Origin: SCQX01 sp035720945
GTDB lineage: Bacteria > Pseudomonadota > Gammaproteobacteria > Burkholderiales > Burkholderiaceae_B
Direction: 5' to 3'
Length of the DNA stretch: 6,842 nt
NCBI GenBank assembly: GCA_035720945.1
Contig: DASTNK010000154.1
Coordinates: 1 to 6,842, forward strand
This document shows, piece after piece, positions 1-6,020 of the stretch; positions within the stretch are counted from its first letter, which is position 1; each line of letters opens with the position of its first letter. A model generated the notes under the pieces. It ran no database searches and was not told the origin of the DNA. It worked only from the letters and a program-made list of their open reading frames with translations. The position numbers and the translations under genes were made by a program.

Positions 1-1
1 G

Positions 2-1189
2 TACGACGCGGCCAGCATCAAGCAGTCGCGCGATCGCATCGATCGCCTGGGTTATTTCAACGATGTCAATGTACACACGACGCCCGTGCCCGGTTCGCCC
101 GACCAGGTCGACGTCGATGTCAATGTCAAGGAAAAGCCCACAGGCCTCATCAATCTGGGTATTGGTTATGGCACCACCGACAAGGTGATGCTGTCGGCCG
201 GCATCAGCCAGGACAACGTCTTCGGCAGCGGCAAGTCACTGTCGTTGCAGGTCAACACCAGCCAGATCAATCGCGCGGCGGTGCTGTCGTCCACCGATCC
301 CTATTGGACCAAGGATGGCATCAGCAAGACGACGTCGCTGTATTACCGACGCACTTCGCCTTACCTCACCAGCAGCAATAGCGGCGATTTTCGCGTCACG
401 GCCATGGGGTTGGGGCTTAATTTCGGTGTCCCCATTTCCCAGTACGACCGCGTCTTCATGGGCGCACGTTACGAGCAGAACAGGATCGATCTGCTTGGCA
501 ACCCTCCCCAGGCCTATACCGATTTTGTCAATGCCTACGGCCCAAAGACGAATTCAGTCATCTTCAACGTAGGCTGGTCCAAAGACACGCGCGACAGCGC
601 ATTGGCGCCAACCAAGGGCAGCTACACGCATTTGTCCACCGACGTGTCCACGATGAACCTGAAGTACTACATGCTCAGCGGGCAGCAGCAGTGGTACATC
701 CCGTTGTCGCGCAGCTTCACGCTGGCGTTAAACGGCCAGTTCGATTGGGGTCGGGCCTACGGTGGCAAACCATTCCCGATCATCAAGACGGTATATGCCG
801 GCGGCATCGGCTCTGTGCGGGGCTATCAGGGGGCGTCATTGGGGCCACGCGACACGGTAACCGGCAACTATCTTGGCGGTACCCGTCGCATCGTCGGCAA
901 CGTACAGTTGTATCTGCCGTTTCCAGGGGCCTCGCGCGACCGCACACTGCGTTGGTTCGTCTTCGCCGATGCCGGCCAGGTGTCGGATGCCGGCGGCAGC
1001 GGCCTGACTTGCACCTCATCGGCCTCTAGCCCTGTTCAAGACCCTTGCGGCTGGCGGTATTCGGCCGGCCTGGGCCTGTCCTGGCAATCGCCCATGGGTC
1101 CGTTGCAGCTTTCCTGGGGTCGCGCCCTGAACGCGAAACCGGGCGACGACAAGCAGGCATTTCAATTCCAGATCGGCACCGGTTTTTGA
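2..1189 (+). CDS. bamA: Outer membrane protein assembly factor BamA, C-terminal part (5' end outside window)
   Basis: This is the central, essential barrel of the BAM complex, which folds and inserts beta-barrel proteins into the outer membrane. The reading frame is open from base 2 (first codon TAC), so the gene begins upstream; 395 residues remain of a family usually near 770-800. Residues 1 to about 37 match the end of the last POTRA domain (RLGYFNDVNV, then PVPGSPDQVDV), and the rest is the 16-strand barrel. Visible landmarks are DPYWTKDG, the VRGY form of the loop-6 VRGF/Y motif at bases 815-826, and SPMGPLQLSWGRALN near the end. The protein ends in Phe (IGTGF), the usual C-terminal signal of outer membrane barrels. 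Loop 6 is short, and two cysteines lie in a later loop (see findings). The TGA stop at 1187-1189 sits inside a hairpin. An internal GTG at 86 is not a real start, because POTRA homology continues upstream of it. Confidence 0.96.
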   Translation, partial: YDAASIKQSRDRIDRLGYFNDVNVHTTPVPGSPDQVDVDVNVKEKPTGLINLGIGYGTTDKVMLSAGISQDNVFGSGKSLSLQVNTSQINRAAVLSSTDPYWTKDGISKTTSLYYRRTSPYLTSSNSGDFRVTAMGLGLNFGVPISQYDRVFMGARYEQNRIDLLGNPPQAYTDFVNAYGPKTNSVIFNVGWSKDTRDSALAPTKGSYTHLSTDVSTMNLKYYMLSGQQQWYIPLSRSFTLALNGQFDWGRAYGGKPFPIIKTVYAGGIGSVRGYQGASLGPRDTVTGNYLGGTRRIVGNVQLYLPFPGASRDRTLRWFVFADAGQVSDAGGSGLTCTSSASSPVQDPCGWRYSAGLGLSWQSPMGPLQLSWGRALNAKPGDDKQAFQFQIGTGF

Positions 1190-1198
1190 TCCGGGCCG
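1174..1198 (+). terminator. Hairpin spanning the bamA stop codon: weak terminator, attenuator or processing site
   Basis: The left arm CGGC-A-CCGG (1174-1182) pairs with the right arm CCGG-GCCG (1191-1198). This gives eight GC pairs with one bulged A and an eight-base loop, TTTTTGAT, that contains part of the bamA stop. Only three T residues (1199-1201) follow directly, so it is a poor intrinsic terminator by the usual rule. A further T run lies at 1218-1222. It could reduce read-through into skp, stabilise the 3' end of bamA mRNA, or be a chance product of GC-rich coding sequence. The pairing is seen directly; the function is inferred. Confidence 0.35.
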
Positions 1199-1237
1199 TT
1201 TAATGGCAAAATAGCTCTTTTTATCTCTGCAATTCGC

Positions 1238-1242
1238 AAGGT
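1238..1242 (+). promoter_or_regulatory. Ribosome binding site of skp/ompH
   Basis: AAGGT lies nine bases before the ATG at 1252, within the AT-richer 62-base gap between bamA and skp. It supports the upstream start over the in-frame ATG at 1318, which has no Shine-Dalgarno-like sequence. I could not identify a convincing -35/-10 promoter pair in this gap. Confidence 0.5.
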
Positions 1243-1251
1243 AGATTCTTC

Positions 1252-1806
1252 ATGACGTCCCAGATCGCATCGAAACTCTCCGGTTACACCCGTCTGGCCG
1301 GCCGTTACGGCAATGCCATGGCATTCGCCGCCGTGCTTGGCCTTAGCGTGGCAATGGTCGCCCCGGCGCATGCCGACGGCACCAAGATCGGTTTTGTCAG
1401 CACGGAAAGGATTCTGCGCGACTCCAAGCCCGCCAAGGCGGCCCAGGCCAAGATCGAGGCGGAATTCAAGGGCCGCGACGCGGCACTGCAAAAAATGGCG
1501 GCCGATCTGCGCGCCAAGGCCCAGAAGCTCGACAAGGACGCACCGGTTCTTTCCCAGGCTGAACTCACCAAGCGCCAGCGCGCCTTGGCCGACATGGATT
1601 CGAATCTTCAACGCAAGCGCCGCGAATTCCAGGAGGACTTCAACCGCGCCCGCAACGAGGAATTCTCAAGCATCGTCGCCAAGGCCAACGCGGCCATCAA
1701 GAAAATCGCCGAGCAGCAGCATTACGACCTGATCATCCAGGACGCCGTCACTGTCAGCCCCAAGGTTGACATCACGGATCAGGTCCTCAAAGCGCTGGGT
1801 GGTTAA
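1252..1806 (+). CDS. skp: Periplasmic chaperone Skp (OmpH family)
   Basis: Skp is a trimeric periplasmic chaperone that holds unfolded outer membrane proteins in its coiled-coil tentacles and delivers them to the BAM complex. The 184-residue product has an N-terminal signal peptide: basic residues K8, R14 and R18, a hydrophobic run at about 22-37, and the cleavage motif AHA at 39-41, with the mature protein starting at D42. The mature part opens with KIGFVSTERIL, the family's first beta strand, followed by a long Lys/Arg/Glu/Ala-rich helical region (about 57-150) predicted to form the tentacles. It closes with YDLIIQDAVTVSPKVDIT, the C-terminal strand of the body domain. Mature length of about 143 is close to the usual family size. 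The stretch before the hydrophobic core is longer than in E. coli Skp. It sits between bamA and lpxD, the usual position, and stops six bases before lpxD. It is called ompH in many betaproteobacterial annotations. Confidence 0.93.
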   Translation: MTSQIASKLSGYTRLAGRYGNAMAFAAVLGLSVAMVAPAHADGTKIGFVSTERILRDSKPAKAAQAKIEAEFKGRDAALQKMAADLRAKAQKLDKDAPVLSQAELTKRQRALADMDSNLQRKRREFQEDFNRARNEEFSSIVAKANAAIKKIAEQQHYDLIIQDAVTVSPKVDITDQVLKALGG

Positions 1807-1812
1807 AAACCC

Positions 1813-2913
1813 ATGCCCGTGTTGCTCGCGCCGGAACAGGCGCCTGCCCTGCATGACCTGTTGGCGCAAGCAAATACGGCGCAGCTCGATGTTGATGTGA
1901 TCGCCGGCCGGAGGGGCGCGAATCCGGCCATTCGCGGGTTGGGGTCGCTACTCGGCGCCGGCCCCGGCGAGATCAGTTTTCTGGCGGATACCCGCCTGGC
2001 GCATCAGTTGAAGGATTGCGCCGCCTCGGCCATCGTCATGACCGCCGAGTCCTACGATACCCTCCATGCCGACCAACCCACGTGTTGCGTGGTGCTGTGC
2101 AGCCAGCCATACCTGATGTACGCGCTGCTGGCGCAGTGGTTCGACCGACAACGTGTGGCCGGCCTCGACGCCGGTGTGCATCCCAGCGCTGTGGTGGCGG
2201 CCGGCGCGCATCTTGACGATGACGTCGGTCTGGGGCCGCATTGTGTCGTGGAGGAAGGCGCGCGTATAGGCCGTGGCTCGCGCCTGGGCGCGGGGGTCAC
2301 TGTGGGGGCGAACTCGGTCATTGGGCCCGATTGCCTGTTGTATTCCCACGTGACGCTCTACCATGGTGTGCGTATGGGGGCTCGCGTCATCGTGCATTCC
2401 GGTGCGGTGCTGGGCGCCGATGGCTTCGGCTTCGCGCCCGATCCCCGTGCGACGAACGGGGGCTGGGCGAAGATCGCACAACTTGGCGGGGTCGTTGTCG
2501 GCGATGACGTCGAAATCGGCGCGAACACCACGATCGATCGTGGCGCCATCGACGACACCATCATCGGGAATGGTGTCAAGCTCGACAACCAGATCATGAT
2601 CGCCCACAACGTCAAAGTCGGCGAGAACACAGCCATGGCCGCGTGCGTCGGCATCGCCGGCTCGACCACCATAGGGCGGCGTTGCACCATCGGTGGGGCC
2701 GCCATGATTTCGGGCCACCTGGTGCTGGCCGATGACGTCCACGTATCGGGCGGCACGGCCATCACCTCGAATCTCGACACGCCCGGGCGCTACACCGGCG
2801 TGTATCCTTTTGCCGAGCATTCCCAATGGCAACGGAACGCGGCTGTTGTTTCTCAGCTTTCGCAGTTGCGGCGCCGCCTGCGGGTACTTGAAAAACAGGG
2901 CCGCACCGACTAG
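1813..2913 (+). CDS. lpxD: UDP-3-O-(3-hydroxyacyl)glucosamine N-acyltransferase LpxD
   Basis: LpxD is the third enzyme of lipid A synthesis: in the cytoplasm it moves a 3-hydroxyacyl chain from acyl carrier protein to the 2-amino group of UDP-3-O-acylglucosamine. The 366-residue protein has three parts. An N-terminal uridine-binding domain (about 1-115) carries GEISFLADTR at 52-61. A left-handed beta-helix of hexapeptide repeats (about 118-335) follows. A C-terminal amphipathic helix (WQRNAAVVSQL onward) ends the chain. The catalytic histidine is H265 in QIMIAHNVKVG, equivalent to E. coli H239, and the conserved GADGFGFAPD is at about 201-210. It is about 25 residues longer than the E. coli enzyme, mostly in the N-terminal domain; I recall similar lengths in Bordetella. 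Oddity: L62 occupies a position usually held by Tyr (see findings). The start is six bases after the skp stop, with GGGTGG at 1797-1802 as a weak ribosome site. Confidence 0.96.
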   Translation: MPVLLAPEQAPALHDLLAQANTAQLDVDVIAGRRGANPAIRGLGSLLGAGPGEISFLADTRLAHQLKDCAASAIVMTAESYDTLHADQPTCCVVLCSQPYLMYALLAQWFDRQRVAGLDAGVHPSAVVAAGAHLDDDVGLGPHCVVEEGARIGRGSRLGAGVTVGANSVIGPDCLLYSHVTLYHGVRMGARVIVHSGAVLGADGFGFAPDPRATNGGWAKIAQLGGVVVGDDVEIGANTTIDRGAIDDTIIGNGVKLDNQIMIAHNVKVGENTAMAACVGIAGSTTIGRRCTIGGAAMISGHLVLADDVHVSGGTAITSNLDTPGRYTGVYPFAEHSQWQRNAAVVSQLSQLRRRLRVLEKQGRTD

Positions 2914-2920
2914 CCCGAGC

Positions 2921-2924
2921 AGGA
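2921..2924 (+). promoter_or_regulatory. Ribosome binding site of fabZ
   Basis: AGGA lies ten bases before the fabZ ATG at 2935, in the 21-base gap after the lpxD stop. This is one of the few purine-rich sites in the operon. Together with the longer gap, it suggests fabZ is initiated independently rather than only by coupling to lpxD. Confidence 0.5.
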
Positions 2925-2934
2925 AAACAAATCA

Positions 2935-3387
2935 ATGAAACTAGACATAAAAGAAATCATGGCCCGCATCCCGCATCGCTATCCGATGCTGCTGGTCGAC
3001 CGCGTTCTAGACATGGTGCCGGGCAAAAGCATCGTGGCTATCAAGAACGTGTCCATTGATGAACCGTTTTTCACCGGGCATTTCCCTCACAACCCGGTCA
3101 TGCCTGGTGTGATGATCATCGAGGCCATGGCGCAAGCCGCGGCCCTGTTTTCGTTCGAGAATGACCACGACGTCAATCCCGCGGACAAGAAAATCGCTTA
3201 TTACCTGGTGGGTGTGGATGGCGCGCGCTTTCGCCGGCCGGTCGTGCCGGGCGATCAATTGCGCCTCGAGGTTGTCGCCGACCGCATCAGTCGCTCCATC
3301 TGCAAGTACACAGGGGTTGCCACGGTGGACGGGCAGGAAGTGGCGTCAGCCAAACTGATGTGCGCGATCCGCGTGCTGGAAGACTGA
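2935..3387 (+). CDS. fabZ: 3-hydroxyacyl-[acyl-carrier-protein] dehydratase FabZ
   Basis: FabZ is a cytoplasmic hot-dog-fold enzyme that dehydrates 3-hydroxyacyl-ACP to trans-2-enoyl-ACP in type II fatty acid elongation. The 150-residue length is normal for the family. The N-terminal IPHRYPMLLVDRV (12-24) is a family signature. The active site is plain: H49 in FFTGHFPHNPVMPGV, and E63 in the following helix (IIEAMAQAAA). Standing between lpxD and lpxA is the classical position. FabZ draws on the same 3-hydroxyacyl-ACP pool that LpxA and LpxD use, so co-expression helps balance phospholipid and lipid A synthesis; that role is known from E. coli and inferred here. The stop is four bases before the lpxA start. 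Confidence 0.97.
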   Translation: MKLDIKEIMARIPHRYPMLLVDRVLDMVPGKSIVAIKNVSIDEPFFTGHFPHNPVMPGVMIIEAMAQAAALFSFENDHDVNPADKKIAYYLVGVDGARFRRPVVPGDQLRLEVVADRISRSICKYTGVATVDGQEVASAKLMCAIRVLED

Positions 3388-3391
3388 CCCC

Positions 3392-4186
3392 ATGGCCGGA
3401 GCGATCCATGCCACGGCTATCGTGGCGCCAGGCGCGAAGCTCGCTGATGGCGTATCCGTGGGGCCGTACAGCGTCATCGGCGAACACGTCTCCATCGGTG
3501 CGGGAAGCGTGGTCGGGCCGCATTGTGTCATCGACGGGCACACCGCCATCGGTGAAAACAACACGTTCTATCGATTTTGCTCGATAGGCGGCATCCCGCA
3601 GGATAAAAAATACGCGGGCGAGCCCACACGCCTTGAAATCGGCCATGGCAACACGGTGCGGGAATACGTCACCATCAACACCGGCACGGCACAGGACGTG
3701 GGTGTGACCCGGCTCGGTGACGACAACTGGATCATGGCGTACGTGCACATCGCGCACGATTGCCAGATCGGCAGCCATACCGTGATCGCCAATTCGGTGC
3801 AGCTTGCCGGCCATATTCACATTGACGACTGGGCGATCATCGGTGGGCTCACGGGCTCGCATCAGTTCGTGCGCATCGGGGCGCACACCATGATCGGCGG
3901 CACCAGTTCCATTCGCCAGGATATTCCTCCCTATGTCATCGGCGCGGGAGATCCCTTTCGCCCCGTGGGCATCAACGCCGAGGGGTTGTCGCGACGCGGT
4001 TTCGAGCCCGATGTCATCGCAACTCTGAAAGAGGCCTATAAGATTCTGTATCGACGCCAGCTCGGCGTCGAGCAGGCCGTCGAGCACATCCGGGCGCTGC
4101 AGGAATCGCACTCGTCGGCCCAGGCCGCGCTGCAGGTGCTGGTCGACTTTCTCGACGCATCGACCCGCGGCATCGCGCGCGGATGA
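3392..4186 (+). CDS. lpxA: Acyl-ACP:UDP-N-acetylglucosamine O-acyltransferase LpxA
   Basis: LpxA catalyses the first step of lipid A synthesis, transferring a 3-hydroxyacyl chain from ACP to the 3-OH of UDP-GlcNAc in the cytoplasm. The 264-residue protein is close to the 262 of E. coli. Residues 1 to about 185 form the left-handed beta-helix of hexapeptide repeats, and the rest is the C-terminal helical domain (GINAEGLSRRGF onward). The catalytic histidine is H122 in HIAHDCQIG, equivalent to E. coli H125, with H119 matching H122. H141 (LAGHIHIDD) and H157 (SHQF) also match conserved histidines. QDKKYAGEPTRLEIG is typical of the family. The acyl-length position equivalent to E. coli G173 is G170 (see findings). 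GGAAG at 3378-3382, inside the fabZ end, is a plausible ribosome site nine bases before the ATG. The TGA stop overlaps the lpxB start in ATGA. Confidence 0.97.
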   Translation: MAGAIHATAIVAPGAKLADGVSVGPYSVIGEHVSIGAGSVVGPHCVIDGHTAIGENNTFYRFCSIGGIPQDKKYAGEPTRLEIGHGNTVREYVTINTGTAQDVGVTRLGDDNWIMAYVHIAHDCQIGSHTVIANSVQLAGHIHIDDWAIIGGLTGSHQFVRIGAHTMIGGTSSIRQDIPPYVIGAGDPFRPVGINAEGLSRRGFEPDVIATLKEAYKILYRRQLGVEQAVEHIRALQESHSSAQAALQVLVDFLDASTRGIARG

Positions 4187-5409
4187 CTCCCCGCATCGGC
4201 CTGGTGGCTGGTGAGCCATCGGGGGATCTTCTCGCTTCACGCATCATGCACGGGCTCATTCAAAGGGCCGAGCCCGCGCTCTGCGCCGGCATTGGCGGCC
4301 CGGCCATGGCGGCGCAAGGATTGGAAACCTGGCACTCCATGCATGCGCTGACGGTTTTCGGCTACGTCGATGCGTTCAAACGTCTGCCTGGGCTCCTTGG
4401 CACATACTTCGACGTCAGGCGGCGCTGGCTTGCCCAGCGGCCCGACGTGTTCGTCGGCATCGACGCGCCGGACTTCAACCTGCGGCTGGAACGTGTGCTG
4501 AAGCAGGCCGGCATCCCCACAGTGCATTTCGTGGGGCCTTCGATCTGGGCCTGGCGCTACGAGCGTATCCACAAGATCCGTGCCGCGGTGTCGCACATGC
4601 TGGTGTTGTTTCCGTTCGAGGAAGCGCTCTATCAACGGGAGGGCGTGCCGGTCACTTATGTGGGTCATCCCCTGGCGTCGGCGATTCCCGCCATGCCTGA
4701 TCGACAGGCGGTCCGGCGTTTCCTGGGTATCGACGAAGGCGCCCGGGTGCTGGCCATGATGCCGGGCAGCCGCGCTTCGGAGATCCGCCTTCTGGCACCC
4801 CGTTTTCTACAGGCTGTCCGGTTGCTGCAGGCCGATGATCCGGCGCTGAGCGTGCTTGTGCCCATGGTCAACGCGCAACGACGCGCCGAATTCGAGGCAA
4901 TACTGAGGCGAAACCCGATATCCAATTGCCGCATCCTGGGTGGTCCGGAACCGGGTGACGGGTTAGCCCCCGGCGGCAAGCGCGAATCCGTCGGCGCGGG
5001 CTACGATGACAGGCCAGCTGCCTGGAATGCCATGGAAGCCGCGGACGCGGTGTTGGTGGCCAGCGGGACGGCCACGCTGGAAGCCGCGCTCTTCAAGCGC
5101 CCCATGGTGATCTCGTATGTGCTGTCGCCCATGATGCGCCGCCTGATGGCCTGGAAATCAGGGCAGAGCCGGCCGTATGTGCCCTGGGTGGGCCTGCCCA
5201 ACGTGCTGCTCAATGATTTCGCCGTGCCGGAATTGCTCCAGGACGACGCCACGCCCGAGGCGCTCGCCAAAGCCACGCAGGCGGCGCTGTACGACTCGAG
5301 CCTGGCGGAGCACCTGCGGCGGCGCTTCACCGGGTTGCATGCCGATCTGACGCGCGATACCGCGGGTCTGGCCGCCAAGGTCATCCTGGAACAGGCGGGC
5401 GCGGCATGA
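4183..5409 (+). CDS. lpxB: Lipid-A-disaccharide synthase LpxB
   Basis: LpxB is a family GT19 peripheral-membrane glycosyltransferase that joins UDP-2,3-diacylglucosamine to lipid X, forming the beta-1,6 disaccharide of lipid A with release of UDP. Motifs in order: AGEPSGD near the N-terminus; GIDAPDFN with D94, equivalent to E. coli D98; VGPSIWAWR; GHPL; MPGSRASEI with R197, equivalent to E. coli R201; SGTATLEAA; and PWVGLPNVLL. The 408 residues exceed the 382 of E. coli, and much of the surplus is a glycine-rich segment at about 244-280. The start is fixed by the ATGA overlap with lpxA (4183-4186), and no clear Shine-Dalgarno precedes it, so translational coupling is likely. It ends in another ATGA overlap with rnhB. 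Confidence 0.96.
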   Translation: MTPRIGLVAGEPSGDLLASRIMHGLIQRAEPALCAGIGGPAMAAQGLETWHSMHALTVFGYVDAFKRLPGLLGTYFDVRRRWLAQRPDVFVGIDAPDFNLRLERVLKQAGIPTVHFVGPSIWAWRYERIHKIRAAVSHMLVLFPFEEALYQREGVPVTYVGHPLASAIPAMPDRQAVRRFLGIDEGARVLAMMPGSRASEIRLLAPRFLQAVRLLQADDPALSVLVPMVNAQRRAEFEAILRRNPISNCRILGGPEPGDGLAPGGKRESVGAGYDDRPAAWNAMEAADAVLVASGTATLEAALFKRPMVISYVLSPMMRRLMAWKSGQSRPYVPWVGLPNVLLNDFAVPELLQDDATPEALAKATQAALYDSSLAEHLRRRFTGLHADLTRDTAGLAAKVILEQAGAA

Positions 5410-6020
5410 GCCAGGCCGGCCTGTTCGATCAGCCTCCGCCAGTGCTGACGGCCGGTGTCGACGAAGCGGGACGCGGGCCCCTGGCCGGTGATGTTTTCGC
5501 CGCCGCGGTCATTCTGGATCCGGAACTGCCGATCCCCGGGTTGGCTGATTCCAAGGTGTTGAGCGCGAGTCGGCGCGAGCATCTGGCGGGTCTCATCCGG
5601 GAGCGGGCGCTGGCCTGGCACATCGCTTCGGCAAGCGTCGAGGAAATCGATGCGCTGAACATTCTCCAGGCCACCATGTTGGCGATGCGGCGTGCCTGCG
5701 CCGGGTTGAATCCCGCGCCGGAATTGGCGCTCATTGATGGAAACCGTGTGCCCCGCCCCTTGCCCTGCGAGGCACGGGCCATCGTCAAGGGGGATGCGCT
5801 GGTCGCGGCGATCTCGGCGGCGTCGATTCTCGCCAAGACCGCTCGGGATGCCTACTGCGCGTCCATGCATCAGGCGTATCCGCAGTATGCGTTCGATCAG
5901 CATAAAGGCTATGGTACGGCGCTGCATCTGGCGCGGCTTCGTGAACACGGCCCGTGCCCGACGCACCGCCGGAGCTTCGGTCCGGTGAAGAGGCTTCTGG
6001 GCGCGGAATCCCAGCCATGA
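5406..6020 (+). CDS. rnhB: Ribonuclease HII
   Basis: RNase HII cuts the RNA strand of RNA-DNA hybrids and starts removal of single ribonucleotides misincorporated in DNA. The 204-residue length is typical. All four metal-binding acidic residues are visible: D19 and E20 in GVDEAGRGPLAGD, D111 in LIDGNRVP, and D130 in VKGDALV. The motif SAASILAKTARD and the C-terminal HKGYGTALH and HRRSFGPVKR also match the family closely. It follows lpxB, as in many Proteobacteria, and begins within the lpxB stop (ATGA, 5406-5409). A purine-rich AGGCGGG at 5393-5399 may help initiation. It has no direct part in lipid A synthesis; its place here is a conserved co-transcription habit. Its stop overlaps the next gene in ATGA. 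Confidence 0.96.
   Translation: MSQAGLFDQPPPVLTAGVDEAGRGPLAGDVFAAAVILDPELPIPGLADSKVLSASRREHLAGLIRERALAWHIASASVEEIDALNILQATMLAMRRACAGLNPAPELALIDGNRVPRPLPCEARAIVKGDALVAAISAASILAKTARDAYCASMHQAYPQYAFDQHKGYGTALHLARLREHGPCPTHRRSFGPVKRLLGAESQP

Noticed and set aside
86..88. GTG as a start codon for the BamA fragment
   Set aside because: The frame is open to base 2 and encodes recognisable POTRA sequence upstream, so this is an internal Val codon of a truncated gene.
1190..1251. Sigma-70, sigma-E or sigma-54 promoter for skp
   Set aside because: The gap is AT-rich, but I found no -35/-10 pair, no GAACTT/TCTGA pair at proper spacing, and no TGGCAC/TTGCA pair good enough to annotate.
1948..2832. Long open frame on the minus strand opposite lpxD
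   Set aside because: It mirrors the codon pattern of lpxD. The His/Asp/Gly-rich translation comes from the reverse of hexapeptide-repeat codons and resembles no family I know.
3287..4240. Long open frame on the minus strand opposite fabZ and lpxA
   Set aside because: It is fully covered by well-supported genes. High GC with strong third-position bias leaves few antisense stops, and no recognisable domain appears.
5001..5966. Long minus-strand frame opposite lpxB and rnhB
   Set aside because: It crosses two convincing genes, has low-complexity Arg/Ala-rich composition, and shows no motif.
5954..6016. Upstream in-frame start for the RNA methyltransferase
   Set aside because: It would add 21 residues lying wholly within the conserved rnhB C-terminus. 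The ATG at 6017 repeats the ATGA junction pattern and begins where family similarity starts.
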